Shown: positions 16,581 to 26,208, counted from the stretch's first letter. The stretch is DNA of 64,000 nucleotides from Brevundimonas sp. UBA6550 (GCF_002434505.1 NZ_DJKE01000011.1:42336-106335), one strand, 5' to 3'. Program-made: numbers and translations. The notes: generated from the letters alone by a model not told the origin.

Positions 16581-17966
16581 ATGTCCCTGTCCGCCAGGCG
16601 CACCGAACGCACCTTCAACTTCGTGATGACCGAATTGGTTCGTCATTCGAAGATGTCGTGGGGCGAGATGAAGGGCTTGGGCCTGGCCCATTTTCTCAGC
16701 CCCCAACTGCTTGACGCCGATGGAACGAAATGGACCATAGGCGAGGCCGCCGCGCGGGAGCTCAAGGAGCTAACCGAGCTGGCGCTCGATGACTCGCCTT
16801 TCCGCCGCCGTGTTGACCCGCGCGAGGCCTATCAGGCGGTTCTCAAAGGGTATGCCTCTGAATATCTGCGTCCTGGCAGGGGCAAGACGCGGGCGGCGGA
16901 GGATCGCGCCAACCTCAGTGCCTGGATCGCAACGGCTGGCGAAAACTGTGAGCCGCTTACCCACTTCATACCTTGCAACATCGGCCTCAAGGGTGCCGGA
17001 ACGGTCCAGATTGGCCCTGTGCGCATTGGGGCCAGGGCCGAAATAGCGCCGCGTTTCACCGATGCTTTGGCAGCGTCACGCGCGGAAGAATCCCGGCGAC
17101 GTCCCGACAGCGATTTGCTTCTCGCGGACATGTGCGAGGAGTACCTGAACGCCTTCTCCGACATCGCTGAGGTCAGGGTTCCGGCGTGCGATCCAACCAC
17201 GTCTCGCCAGGCCGCCGAGGAGGCTGTGCAGGCCGCGGTCCACACCGTCCATCTGATCGCCGGCGTCTATGACACCCAAGCGATGCGCGCCGGCGGACCC
17301 GCTCGCCCCTCAATCAAGACGGCGAACGTCGCCCTGCGCGCTGACGGCACAGCTGACCTTCACTTTACCAAGAGCTGGGAGGGCGCGAGCATCCATTCCA
17401 GCTTCTGGACCATGCTCAAAGAACCGGATCGAGCTGCGATGCTCGACGCAGTGGGCGTCGCTATTTCGACAGTGCTCAACCGAACGAATGCCGAATTTGT
17501 CGCGGTTCGCTATCTCGATGCGGTGGCATGGTATGCCGACGCCGCAACCGAAGCGGCCACGCCCGCCGCCATCGTCAAATACCTGACCGCCATGGAACGG
17601 CTTCTCTGGACTGGCGAAACCGGGTCAGGGGTCACGCGCCGACTTTCCGATCGGACGGCGGCTCTGTGCTTCTCGACCGAGACCTGGAACTTTCGGGAGC
17701 TCTCGGATGAGGTCCGACGGGCCTATGATCTGCGTTCCGGCATCGTGCACGGCAGCTTGTCAGCCTCTGACCCAGAGATCCTGAAAAGCCACCGCCTTTG
17801 CAAGAAGGTCGCGCGTGACCTGCTGATCACCTGGCTTTCCCGGTATGGCGAGGGCTTCGCGACGCCGACGACCATCGAAAAGGCCAAGGCCCACTTCGAC
17901 GGCTTCGTGGCCGAGGTCAAAGCGGAAACAGCCAAGCGTCGGAAGGAGATGTCTTCCGAATCTTGA
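16581..17966 (+). CDS. Apea-like HEPN-domain protein
   Basis: A 461-residue soluble protein with no signal peptide. The C-terminal 150 residues form a helical HEPN domain carrying the RxxxxH motif as R385-SGIV-H390 in YDLRSGIVHGSLS, the metal-independent RNase signature of this superfamily (compare the anti-phage protein ApeA). The N-terminal 300 residues are unrecognised. GGAAAGG lies ahead of ATG 16581. It follows the truncated frame at 16448 and may once have been the second gene of an operon. RNA cleavage and a defence role are inferred from the domain only. Confidence 0.75.
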   Translation: MSLSARRTERTFNFVMTELVRHSKMSWGEMKGLGLAHFLSPQLLDADGTKWTIGEAAARELKELTELALDDSPFRRRVDPREAYQAVLKGYASEYLRPGRGKTRAAEDRANLSAWIATAGENCEPLTHFIPCNIGLKGAGTVQIGPVRIGARAEIAPRFTDALAASRAEESRRRPDSDLLLADMCEEYLNAFSDIAEVRVPACDPTTSRQAAEEAVQAAVHTVHLIAGVYDTQAMRAGGPARPSIKTANVALRADGTADLHFTKSWEGASIHSSFWTMLKEPDRAAMLDAVGVAISTVLNRTNAEFVAVRYLDAVAWYADAATEAATPAAIVKYLTAMERLLWTGETGSGVTRRLSDRTAALCFSTETWNFRELSDEVRRAYDLRSGIVHGSLSASDPEILKSHRLCKKVARDLLITWLSRYGEGFATPTTIEKAKAHFDGFVAEVKAETAKRRKEMSSES

Positions 17967-18337
17967 TCTCGCCACAGGTCTACTTGCTCGTAAGCGGAGC
18001 AGGAGTTGATTGAAGCGCGGCCGGCGGCCTCGCGACCGATAAGCGACCTGAAATCGTGAGGCCCCACCATCCGGCAGTTGACCCAGCCAACAGCCGCGAT
18101 CAGTCAGGTCCGGACGCAGCGGAGTTAGGTTATGGCGCGCGCCTGAGAGCGGACGCTTCGGAGGTCGGCAATGAGTCATGAGCGGTCATCGGCCACCAGG
18201 CCGGAACGCCACACTCGGTGCGGCAGTCAACGCCGCCTTCCATCACAGCCCTAAGAACGGATGCGCACCACCAGAACCCTGGCCACATCAGCCTTCAACT
18301 CTCGATTGCCAATGAAGATCAAGCTCCGGCCTGCCCA
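17967..18337 (+). other. Intergenic region, no gene seen
   Basis: A convergent gap between the HEPN gene and the AraC-type gene. Open frames here are short or reverse shadows, with no repeat copy, tRNA or clear terminator noticed. Confidence 0.4.
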
Positions 18338-19144
18338 TCAGCTGGAATGCCGTTCAGCCATGTATCGCCGCGGAGATGTGCCGAGCGTCTTACGAAACAT
18401 CGTCACGAAACTGGGTGTGCTCTCGTAGCCGAGATCGGCCGAGACCTGCTGAATTGAGGCGCCATCAGCCAACCCTCTCACAGCCAAGACGATGCCCAAC
18501 TGCTGGCGCCATCGTCCGAAGCTCATTCCCGTCTCCCGCATGATTAGGCGCACGAGGGTGCGCTCGCTCAGACCCACCCGGCTCGCCCAGCCCGCAAGCG
18601 TGCCGCGATCCGAGGGGGCGGCCATCATCAAATCGACCATGGCGCGCAGTCGCGCGTCCGTCGGCATCGGCAGGTGCAGATCCTCGACCTTGGCGGCCGC
18701 GATCTCGTCCAGCAACACCGCGATCAGTCGCGAGTTTTCTCCGCCCTCCTCGTAGAGCAACGGCAGGTGAGCGGCGCGGACGAGGAGCTCGCGGAGCAAG
18801 GGCGTCACGGCGACGGTGCAGCAGGACCGGAACAGCGGCGCGGCGACGTCCGGGGAGACAAAGGCGCTGTAGCCCTCCAGCGCGCCGCTGGCCTTGATCG
18901 CGTGGAGCGCACTGCCGGGCACCCAAATGGCGCTGCGGGGCGGGACGATCCAAAGGCCGCCCTCGACCTCGACGCTGAGCGCGCCGCGCTGCACGAGCAT
19001 CAACTGCCCCTTGAGGTGGCGATGCATGTTCACTTCGAACGCGCCGATCTTCTCCGATGCGACGCCGTAGGTCACCACCGGTCGCGCCACCTCGTCCGGC
19101 TCGACCCATTCCGAGGCAGGGGACGTGTCGGTCAGAACGGGCAT
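18338..19144 (-). CDS. AraC-family transcription regulator
   Basis: A 268-residue protein. The N-terminal cupin-like domain covers residues about 30-110 (HRHLKGQLMLVQRGALSVEV, WIVPPRSAIWVPGSALH). The C-terminal pair of HTH motifs begins LAGWASRVGLSERTLVRLIM and ends DLGYESTPSFVTMFRKTLGT followed by SPRRYM. It stands 139 bases from, and divergent to, a broken siderophore-interacting-protein gene, which it probably controlled. The ligand is unknown. Confidence 0.88.
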   Translation of the reverse strand: MPVLTDTSPASEWVEPDEVARPVVTYGVASEKIGAFEVNMHRHLKGQLMLVQRGALSVEVEGGLWIVPPRSAIWVPGSALHAIKASGALEGYSAFVSPDVAAPLFRSCCTVAVTPLLRELLVRAAHLPLLYEEGGENSRLIAVLLDEIAAAKVEDLHLPMPTDARLRAMVDLMMAAPSDRGTLAGWASRVGLSERTLVRLIMRETGMSFGRWRQQLGIVLAVRGLADGASIQQVSADLGYESTPSFVTMFRKTLGTSPRRYMAERHSS

Positions 19145-19283
19145 GTGCGGGCCTCCCGATCAACTGGCGCAAATGAATAAGATTCAGGCATGTCTTCGTA
19201 ATGACGCCAAGGCGTCCTCCCGATACCTCTTCGGTATGGATCAGTCGAGGCCGTTCCGGCGTCGTTTTGGAAAAGGGAATCCT

Positions 19284-19663
19284 GTGAGTGCTTCGAGCCG
19301 CGGCCGCGCCGCCGAGCCCCCGACCGTCGACATGGAGATGCAAAAGCAGGTCCGTCGAGCGGGGTTTGTCGCGTCGAAGCAGCGTCCGGAAGGACGGCTC
19401 AGCAGCATGCTGCGTCGCGTATTCATGCGGCGCGCGATCGTCACGACGTGCGAACAGGCCGCCGACCGCTTTCACCTCATTACCCTGGAGAGCCCGGATT
19501 TCCGGGACGTCGAATGGACGCCGGGCGACAAGCTTCAGATCGCGCTCGGATCGGCCTTCGTCGCGAGGCGGGTCGTCGCCCATTCTCGCCCAATGCACTG
19601 TGGCGCAGACCTGCTGGAGATATGCTTGTGCACTGCGCCGTCAGTGGCGAGGCCGCGAGTTAA
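19284..19663 (+). pseudogene. Siderophore-interacting protein (FAD-binding_9) gene, frameshifted and truncated
   Basis: From GTG 19284 (preceded by AAAAGGG) the frame encodes the start of a flavin reductase-like protein: RRAIVTTCEQAADRFHLITL and WTPGDKLQIALGSAFVAR. Near 19565-19590 the homologous continuation (RPFSPNALWRRPAGDMLVHC, then AVSGEAAS) moves to another frame, which stops at 19663. The remaining two thirds of the gene, including the NAD-binding half, are absent, replaced by the recombinase-relic region. Intact homologues release iron from siderophores in the cytoplasm. It is divergent from the AraC-type gene. Confidence 0.7.
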
Positions 19664-19791
19664 ACCGTCTTGGCGACCTCGAGCGAGCAGCTATTCCTTT
19701 GGTTGCGGCGCCCTGGATTCCTGTGGGTGATTGATTGTCTGGGCCTAAACCCCAAGCCCCGAAATCCGACCTGAACGACCCTAGTCGAGTG

Positions 19792-19821
19792 GTGCCCGCT
19801 TTCCACCTTTCCGAGACAATG
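19792..19821 (+). repeat. GTCCGC-type dispersed repeat beside recombinase relic 2
   Basis: GTGCCCGCTTTCCACCTTTC followed by CGAGACAATG, about 40 bases beyond the stop of the relic at 19859, in the same place as the copies beside relics 1 and 3. Confidence 0.6.
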
Positions 19822-19858
19822 GGGCGCTTCGCTTTTCGGCAGGCAGCCCCAACGCGGC

Positions 19859-20310
19859 TCAAAGGTCGATCTGCTCCGAGATTTCCAGCGCGTCGCCTTC
19901 CTCGATACCGAGATACCTGACGGTGCTCTCGAGCTTTCCAAGGCCGAGCAGTAGCTGGAAGGCTCGAAGATTGCCGGCCTTCTTGCAGATTAACGCCACC
20001 TTTGTCCGTCGAAGGCTATGTGTGCCATCTGTGCTCGGGTTTAGGTCGATCATCCTCACCCATGCATCGACGAGCCGAGCATTTTGCCGCGTACCTTTGT
20101 GCTCGCCATCTCGGCTAAGGCTGGGGAACACCCAGTCGTCACGCCGTCGCCCCTCGACGTTCGAGCCATTGCACCAACGCTTCCCGCGCCGCCTCGGTGA
20201 TCTCGAACGGCACGGGGCGGCCGGTCTTTTGTTGGATGATTGTCGAGCGCTGACGAATGATCCCGCCTTGCGCGATATCCGCCAGCAGCAGTTTTCAAAT
20301 CCAATACCGA
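19859..20310 (-). pseudogene. Tyrosine recombinase 3' relic 2 (frameshifted)
   Basis: The longest of the three relics. The upstream part in one frame reads like IIQQKTGRPVPFEITEAARE and ALVQWLERRG. After a frameshift near 20150 it continues DDWVFPSLSRDGEHKGTRQN, DGTHSLRRTKVALICKKAGN, LESTVRYLGIEEGDALEISE and QIDL-stop. It keeps HxLRR and the YLG tyrosine region but has lost its N-terminal half and frame. It lies 30 bases from the SLC13 permease stop and 195 bases after the broken siderophore gene, so it may mark the deletion endpoint there. Confidence 0.8.
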
Positions 20311-20340
20311 CAACCCAGCGAAGCCCCCATCCGGGCTCTT

Positions 20341-21726
20341 TCAAAACGGGAAGAAGATCGGGATCACCGCCATGCCGGTGGCCCAGGTGATCAGATTCAG
20401 CGGCAGGCCGACCTTCACGAAGTCCATGTAGCTGTAGTTGCCCATCTGGAAGACCAGCACATTGGTCTGATAGCTGAACGGCGTGGCGAAGGCGGCCGAG
20501 GCGGCCATCATCACCGCGACCAGAAACGGCCGCGCATCCACGCCCAAGGCTACGGCGATGGCCACGGCGATCGGCGAGAACAGCACCGCCACCGTCGCAT
20601 TGGACAGGATGTCGGTGGCGAACAGCGTCACGCCATAGAAGATGAACAGGGCCACCCACGGGCCATAGGGACGGATCACGTCGATCAGGGCGTCGGCGCC
20701 CGCCTGAGCCAGGCCTGTCACCTCGAGCGACGAGCCGATGACCACCATGCCCGCGATCAGAAGCAGGATTTCGGGCCTCAGGCCGGCGTAGGCCTCCTCC
20801 GCGGTAATGATGCGCATCAGGATCAGAGCCACGGCGCCAGCGAAGGCCGAGGCTGCGATGGGCGCCAGGCCGAAGGCCGCGACAGCCACGACTGAAACAA
20901 ACACCACCAGCGACGCCAGGGCGCGCTTAAGCTCCAGCGGACGCTCGGCGCCCTTTTCGTAAAGGTCCACGTCGCCCAGCACGGCGTCGCCCGACCCGCT
21001 GGGCGTGGCGCGTTGCTCTCCGAGCTTCGGCAGGGCGAACGGCCAGAAGCGGCGTCTCGGGCCGCCGCCTTGCGCCTCGCGCTTTGCCGCCATCTCGGCC
21101 TCCTCGCGCGCGGCGGTCTTATCGAGCATCCGCGCGCCGAAGAAGTACAGGTAAGCCCCGCCGACCACGGCGATGGACAGCCCTACGCCGGTGATCTCGA
21201 ACAGTCCAAAGCTGGGCTGGCCCGCATTGCGCGCCATGTCGTTGACCAGCAGATTGGTCGAGGTGCCGATCAGGGTCAGCAGGCCGCCCATGATGACGGC
21301 GTAGCTCAGCGGCATCAGGAACCGCTTCGGAGACAGGCCCAGAGACAAGGCCATGTCCCGGATCACCGGCGCGGCCAGCACCACGACCGGCGTATTGTTC
21401 AGGAACCCGCCGACCGAGCCGCACAGGCCGATCACCATCCAGATGGCGTGGCGACCGAACACCTTGGTCAGCCCCTTGGCCTGGCGGATCAGGAACGCCA
21501 GCAGGCCCGAAAGCTCCATCGCATAGGCGATGACGAACAGGCCCGCCAAGGCGATGACGGCCGGACTGGCGAAGGCGCCCTGCAACTCGACCGGCCGCAC
21601 AACGCCCAGGATGAGAAGGACGGCCGCGCCGGCAAGGGCCACCACATCGGGCCGCAGCTTACCGTGGATCATCGCCGCCACGACGCAGACAAGGACGACG
21701 AGGGCGGCGATCTGGTCGAAACTCAT
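20341..21726 (-). CDS. SLC13 (DASS)-family anion permease
   Basis: A 461-residue inner-membrane protein with about 11 hydrophobic helices. Hallmarks are the hairpin GGFLNNTPVVVLAAPVI (first SNT-like motif), MGGLLTLIGTSTNLLVND (ion/substrate site) and, in the second half, LFATDILSNATVAVLFSPIA followed by AFATPFSYQTNVLV. A cytosolic insertion of about 70 residues (KTAAREEAEMAAKREAQ...) separates the halves but shows no TrkA_C fold. Family members move dicarboxylates, sulfate or citrate with Na+. ATG 21726 with AGGG upstream is preferred over a start 18 codons earlier. Confidence 0.87.
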   Translation of the reverse strand: MSFDQIAALVVLVCVVAAMIHGKLRPDVVALAGAAVLLILGVVRPVELQGAFASPAVIALAGLFVIAYAMELSGLLAFLIRQAKGLTKVFGRHAIWMVIGLCGSVGGFLNNTPVVVLAAPVIRDMALSLGLSPKRFLMPLSYAVIMGGLLTLIGTSTNLLVNDMARNAGQPSFGLFEITGVGLSIAVVGGAYLYFFGARMLDKTAAREEAEMAAKREAQGGGPRRRFWPFALPKLGEQRATPSGSGDAVLGDVDLYEKGAERPLELKRALASLVVFVSVVAVAAFGLAPIAASAFAGAVALILMRIITAEEAYAGLRPEILLLIAGMVVIGSSLEVTGLAQAGADALIDVIRPYGPWVALFIFYGVTLFATDILSNATVAVLFSPIAVAIAVALGVDARPFLVAVMMAASAAFATPFSYQTNVLVFQMGNYSYMDFVKVGLPLNLITWATGMAVIPIFFPF

Positions 21727-21816
21727 CCCGGCTGAACCCTTTCCACCCGCCGCGCGCTTATGGTCAAGGTCGGCGGCCAAGTTGCATCAGCGACCCACAA
21801 CGGGTGAAGGTTCCGG

Positions 21817-22665
21817 ATGATCTCGACCAGACATGCACTGTGGCTTCTGATCCTGGCCGCGCCCGGCCTCGCCCAGTGCGACCGCAAACGGCCCGAACCC
21901 GCGCCGGAGGCGCCCGCCGCCTCGCCGCCGCCGCAGACCGTCGCCTTGGACCGTGCGGGGATGATCGCCGCCCTCGCCCGCGCCGCCTCGACCTACGCGG
22001 CGGGCGACGCCCCGCAGGAGGCGCTGATCGGTCGACGCTTTGTCGTGCGCCTGCCATTCGGATGTCAGGGCGCGGCGGAGACGCCGGATCGCCCTGGCGT
22101 CGCCTCATGGTCACGCACGACAGACGGCAAAGACATCGAACTGCGGCTCGACACGGCCGACTGGTTGGCCACGCCCCCCGTGGACGGAGCCGATCTGGCC
22201 GCAGCCTGGGCCAACGCCGACGGGGTATGGATCACGCGACCTTGGCTGTCTCTGGACACCTGTCCGCCGCCACCGCCCGCCCATGCTTCCGGTCCCTTGA
22301 CAGTATCCGACGATGAGACGCCGTCCGAACCGCCTCCTCTGATTGCGCCGTCTGCGTCTGAGGAGACAGCCGGGCTAGCGCTTTACGCGCCCGTCGACGG
22401 TTCGCGTATCGGCCGGCGCGAGGGCCAGCCCTATGTCCACCTGATCCGGGGCGAGGTCGATCAGCCAGTCCAGCCGCCGACGCGCGGGTGGCGTGTGCTC
22501 ATCGAAGGCCGGATCGGCGCCTTCCCGGACGGTCGGTCGTTCCGCTGTCGGGCTCCAACCCGAGATGCGCGGCCGACCTGCGTCGCCGCTGTGCAGGTCG
22601 ACAAGCTGGCCTTCGAGGATGGATCGACCGGCCGGCAGTTAGCGGAATGGCGGCCGGGCGGCTGA
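21817..22665 (+). CDS. Putative exported or lipoprotein of unknown function
   Basis: A 282-residue protein. The N-terminus is a signal sequence, ISTRHALWLLILAAPGLAQC, with Cys20 in a weak lipobox (LAQC), so it may be a periplasmic lipoprotein. A Pro/Ala-rich linker follows, then a beta-rich region ending in VDKLAFEDGSTGRQLAEW. No family is recognised. A degenerate copy of its last 47 codons plus the following 75 bases recurs at 31050-31266. Confidence 0.7.
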   Translation: MISTRHALWLLILAAPGLAQCDRKRPEPAPEAPAASPPPQTVALDRAGMIAALARAASTYAAGDAPQEALIGRRFVVRLPFGCQGAAETPDRPGVASWSRTTDGKDIELRLDTADWLATPPVDGADLAAAWANADGVWITRPWLSLDTCPPPPPAHASGPLTVSDDETPSEPPPLIAPSASEETAGLALYAPVDGSRIGRREGQPYVHLIRGEVDQPVQPPTRGWRVLIEGRIGAFPDGRSFRCRAPTRDARPTCVAAVQVDKLAFEDGSTGRQLAEWRPGG

Positions 22666-22740
22666 CATCGCAGCGGCGATCACGCGCGTGTTCAATGCGC
22701 CACCTCCACTCATCGTTCGAGTGCCAGGAATCGGACATTG

Positions 22741-23640
22741 TCAGCGAAGATTGCTGACGAGAAAATCGACGAAAACCCGCACTCGAGCCGGCATGTTCGG
22801 CCCGCCGACAAAGACGGCGTGGATCTGTTCCACATCGCCCGGATTGAAGGCCTCGAGCACGGGGAGCAGACGGCCGGCGGCCAGATCGTCAGCGACGCTG
22901 AATCTGCCGACGCGCGTGATGCCCACGCCCGCGACCGCCAACTGGCCCAGGGTTTCGCCGTTGTTGGCCTCGATGTTTCCATTGACCGTCAGGGCGTAGT
23001 CGCGGCCGTCCTTGCTGAACGGCCAGACCGGTTCGGCGCGGCGGAAGTTGAAATTCAGACAGTTGTGGTCGTGCAGGTCCTCAGGGATCTGCGGCGTCCC
23101 GCGCCGAGCCAGATACTCCGGCGAGGCCACGATGGTCCGGCCGGTCTGGCCGATCCGACGCGCGGTCAGGGGGCTGTCGGCCAGGACGCCGAACCGGATG
23201 GCCACGTCCGCCTCCCCGCTTGGGATGTCGGCGATGGCGTCGGTCAGATTGATGTCGACCAGAATGTGTGGATACAAGTCCGCGAACGCTCCGAGCAGGG
23301 GCACGACGCACAGGCGTCCGTGCGACAAGGCCGCGCTGACTCGCAGCCGCCCCCGCGGCGCGCCCTGATCGGCGATCTGGCGCTCGGCGTCATCGAGGTC
23401 GGCCAGGATGCGTCGCGCCGCCCCCAGATAGACCTGCCCCTCGGCCGTCAGGGTCAGCACCCGCGTCGTACGCAGCATCAGCCGAACGCCCAGCCGCGCC
23501 TCGATCCGGTCGAGGGTGCGGCTGACCGCCGAGGGGGTCAGGCCCAGCGCCCGCCCCGCCGCCGAAAAGCTGCCGCCCGCGACAGCGGCGGCGAAGACTT
23601 CCAGCTCGCGAGCCCGGTCCGTGACGCCAATCGTCTTCAT
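22741..23640 (-). CDS. LysR-family transcription regulator
   Basis: A 299-residue protein. The N-terminal winged HTH covers residues about 10-70 (LEVFAAAVAGGSFSAAGRAL, LTPSAVSRTLDRIEARLGVR), followed by the periplasmic-binding-like effector domain (GRLRVSAALSHGRLCVVPLL, DLYPHILVDINLTD). It is divergent from the aldo-keto reductase/MFS pair with 96 bases between. This arrangement suggests that it controls those two genes in response to a small molecule, possibly an aldehyde or quinone. Confidence 0.9.
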   Translation of the reverse strand: MKTIGVTDRARELEVFAAAVAGGSFSAAGRALGLTPSAVSRTLDRIEARLGVRLMLRTTRVLTLTAEGQVYLGAARRILADLDDAERQIADQGAPRGRLRVSAALSHGRLCVVPLLGAFADLYPHILVDINLTDAIADIPSGEADVAIRFGVLADSPLTARRIGQTGRTIVASPEYLARRGTPQIPEDLHDHNCLNFNFRRAEPVWPFSKDGRDYALTVNGNIEANNGETLGQLAVAGVGITRVGRFSVADDLAAGRLLPVLEAFNPGDVEQIHAVFVGGPNMPARVRVFVDFLVSNLR

Positions 23641-23736
23641 CTTTGCGTCCAGATCAAAGGTGCTTGGTGCAAACCACCCCTAACGCCGCGCCTCAGGCCT
23701 GTCCATCTGTGCGTCCGACAACAAACGGGAGCACCC

Positions 23737-24771
23737 ATGGATTATCGCCAACTCGGATCGTCGGGGCTTCGGGTCCCGGTCCTCAGCCTCGGCACGGGCA
23801 CCTTCGGCGGGACTGGGCCCCTGTTCGGCGCTTGGGGCACGAGCGACGCCGTCGAGGCGCGCCGCCTGATCGACATCTGTCTGGAGGCCGGGGTCAACCT
23901 GTTCGACACGGCCGACGTCTATTCGGACGGCGCCTCGGAACGGGTGCTGGGCGAGGCTATCAGGGGCCGCCGCAATCAGGTCCTGATCTCGACCAAGACC
24001 GGCCTGCCGATTGGAGAAGGCCCCGGCGACTGGGGCGTGTCGCGCAGCCGGCTGATCGGCGCGGTCGAGGGCGCGTTGAAGCGGCTCGAGACCGACTATA
24101 TCGACCTCCTGCAACTCCACGCCTTCGACGCCTCGACGCCGATCGAGGAACTCCTGGCGACGCTGGAAACCCTCGTCGCCTCAGGCAAGGTTCGGCACAC
24201 GGGCGTCTCCAACTATCCGGGCTGGGCGCTGATGAAGGCGCAAGCGGCCGCCGACCGCCACGGCCGCCCGCGCTTCGTCGCCCACCAGGTCTATTATTCA
24301 CTGATCGGCCGCGACTATGAGGCCGACCTGATGCCGCTGGCCGTCGATCAGGGCGTCGGCGCCCTGGTCTGGAGCCCGCTCGGCTGGGGTCGCCTGACCG
24401 GCAAGCTGCGCCGCGACGCGCCGATCCCTAAAGGCAGCCGCCTGCACGAGACCGCCGCCTTCGCCCCGCCGGTGGAGGACGAGCATCTGTACCGCGTGGT
24501 CGATGCCCTCGACGCCGTCGCGGCCGAGACGGGCAGGACGGTTCCGCAGATCGCCATCAACTGGCTGCTGCAGCGGCCGACGGTGTCGTCGGTCATCATC
24601 GGCGCCCGCAACGAGGACCAGCTGCGCCAGAACCTCGGCGCCGTCGGCTGGAGTCTGACCCGCGACCAGATCGCGGCGCTGGACGCCGCCAGCGCGATTA
24701 CGCCGCCCTATCCGCACACCCCCTATGCACGCCAGGCCGGCTTCGCCCGCCTGAACCCGCCGCTCGTCTGA
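23737..24771 (+). CDS. Aldo/keto reductase
   Basis: A 344-residue NADP-dependent (alpha/beta)8 oxidoreductase. The start YRQLGSSGLRVPVLSLGTGT is typical. The catalytic tetrad appears as D in NLFDTADVYSDGASE, Y in the same segment, K in LISTKTGLP and H in LLQLHAFD. The cofactor region is VSSVIIGARNEDQLRQNLGA. The open frame continues about 1 kb upstream but that is a shadow of lysR; ATG 23737 with GGGAG ahead is the start. It is followed after 7 bases by an MFS exporter, so likely cotranscribed. The substrate is unknown. Confidence 0.92.
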   Translation: MDYRQLGSSGLRVPVLSLGTGTFGGTGPLFGAWGTSDAVEARRLIDICLEAGVNLFDTADVYSDGASERVLGEAIRGRRNQVLISTKTGLPIGEGPGDWGVSRSRLIGAVEGALKRLETDYIDLLQLHAFDASTPIEELLATLETLVASGKVRHTGVSNYPGWALMKAQAAADRHGRPRFVAHQVYYSLIGRDYEADLMPLAVDQGVGALVWSPLGWGRLTGKLRRDAPIPKGSRLHETAAFAPPVEDEHLYRVVDALDAVAAETGRTVPQIAINWLLQRPTVSSVIIGARNEDQLRQNLGAVGWSLTRDQIAALDAASAITPPYPHTPYARQAGFARLNPPLV

Positions 24772-24778
24772 GAGACCG

Positions 24779-25951
24779 ATGAAACCGAACCTCCCCATCC
24801 TCGCGCTCGCCGTGGGCGCCTTCGGCATCGGCGTGACCGAGTTTGCACCCATGGGCATGCTGCCCGTCATTGCCGGCGATCTCGGCGTCTCCATCCCCGT
24901 CGCGGGCCTTCTGATCAGCGCCTATGCGTTCGGCGTCGTGCTGGGCGCGCCCCTGATGACCCTGACTACCGGCCGGGTCCCGAGACGAAGTCTGCTGATC
25001 GGGCTGATGGCCATCTTCACCCTTGGTAATCTGCTGGCGGCAGTCTCGACCAGCTACGGCATGCTGCTGGCGGCGCGGCTGATCACCTCCCTGAACCACG
25101 GCGCCTTCTTCGGCGTCGGCGCCATCGTGGCGGCGGGTCTGGCGCCGAAGAACAAACAGGCGAGCGCGGTCGCGGCCATGTTCATGGGCCTCACCATCGC
25201 CAACGTCGTCGGCGTGCCGCTCGCGACCTGGGCCGGGGACCAGATCGGCTGGCGGGTATCCTTCTGGGGCATCACAGGGCTGGGCGTGCTGGCCATGGTC
25301 GCCCTGCGCCTGACCCTGCCGAAGGTCGCGGCGCCGAGCGGCGGCAATGCCTTGGCCGAACTGAAGGTGCTGGGTCGCGGTCCGGTGCTAGCGGCCCTGG
25401 CCCTGACCGTGATCGGCGCCAGCGCCATGTTCACCGTCTTCACGTACATCGCTCCGATCCTGCAGACCGAGACCCACGCCTCGATCAGCTTCGTCACGGT
25501 CATGCTGGTGATCTATGGCGTCGGGCTGACGGTCGGTAACTGGCTGGGCGGCAAGTTCGCGGACAGGTCGGTGGACCGGACCCTGATCGTGACGCTAGGA
25601 TCGCTGGCCGCGCTTCTGGTCGGCTTCGCTTTCGCCATGCCTTTCGCAGAGGTCAGCGCGGTGCTGATCTTCCTGTGGGGCGTGGCCAGTTTCGCCCTTG
25701 TGCCGCCGCTACAGATGCGGGTGATGGCGGCGGCGTCGGATGCGCCCAACCTCGCCTCAGCCGCCAACATCGGCGCCTTCAACCTGGGCAACGCCATCGG
25801 CGCGGCCTTGGGCGGCGGAGTGATCGGCGCGGGGCTGGGTTTCCCGGCCGTGGGCCTTGCGGGCGCCGGGGCGTCAGCGGCAGGTCTTGTCTTTCTTCTG
25901 ATTATTATCCGCAGGTCGTCGACAGGCCCGGAATTGCATAGTCACACCTGA
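24779..25951 (+). CDS. MFS transporter, DHA1/AraJ-type
   Basis: A 390-residue membrane protein with 12 predicted helices. The first helix carries ALAVGAFGIGVTEFAPMGML, typical of the AraJ/YdhP/NepI group, and the loop between helices 2 and 3 has TTGRVPRRSLL. It is probably a proton-driven exporter of a small molecule. Being the second gene after the aldo/keto reductase suggests export or detoxification of a compound the reductase acts on. The LysR gene probably regulates both. Confidence 0.9.
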   Translation: MKPNLPILALAVGAFGIGVTEFAPMGMLPVIAGDLGVSIPVAGLLISAYAFGVVLGAPLMTLTTGRVPRRSLLIGLMAIFTLGNLLAAVSTSYGMLLAARLITSLNHGAFFGVGAIVAAGLAPKNKQASAVAAMFMGLTIANVVGVPLATWAGDQIGWRVSFWGITGLGVLAMVALRLTLPKVAAPSGGNALAELKVLGRGPVLAALALTVIGASAMFTVFTYIAPILQTETHASISFVTVMLVIYGVGLTVGNWLGGKFADRSVDRTLIVTLGSLAALLVGFAFAMPFAEVSAVLIFLWGVASFALVPPLQMRVMAAASDAPNLASAANIGAFNLGNAIGAALGGGVIGAGLGFPAVGLAGAGASAAGLVFLLIIIRRSSTGPELHSHT

Positions 25952-26041
25952 TTGCTGTCTTTCTGGAATGTTGCGGCAGGGGCGCCTTCTGCTGCTACAC
26001 TTTCGCCAAAAGCGGCCGCTCTCAATGTCCCTGATGAATCA

Positions 26042-26085
26042 AGAGCGGACTCTGGCTTCAAGCCGGGGAGCGGACATTGGCCGTT
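26042..26085 (+). repeat. Degenerate GCGGAC dispersed repeat
   Basis: AGAGCGGACTCTGGCTTCAA followed by GCCGGGGAGCGGACATTGG. It keeps both GCGGAC(T/A) ends of the dispersed family and lies between the MFS and S41 genes. Confidence 0.45.
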
Positions 26086-26208
26086 CGGAATGCCCTTGCC
26101 GAAGCCTGCGATCTTACGTCGTCGTACTTTAACGCACTTACAAAAGATTAACTCGCCCGCGGAGCGGTCGTCTTTCATCTACGTCACGTTTGAGTTGGGG
26201 AAGATGAG

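Noticed and set aside
22738..23736. N-terminal extension of the aldo-keto reductase
   Set aside because: It is opposite lysR. The family start and a ribosome site are at 23737.
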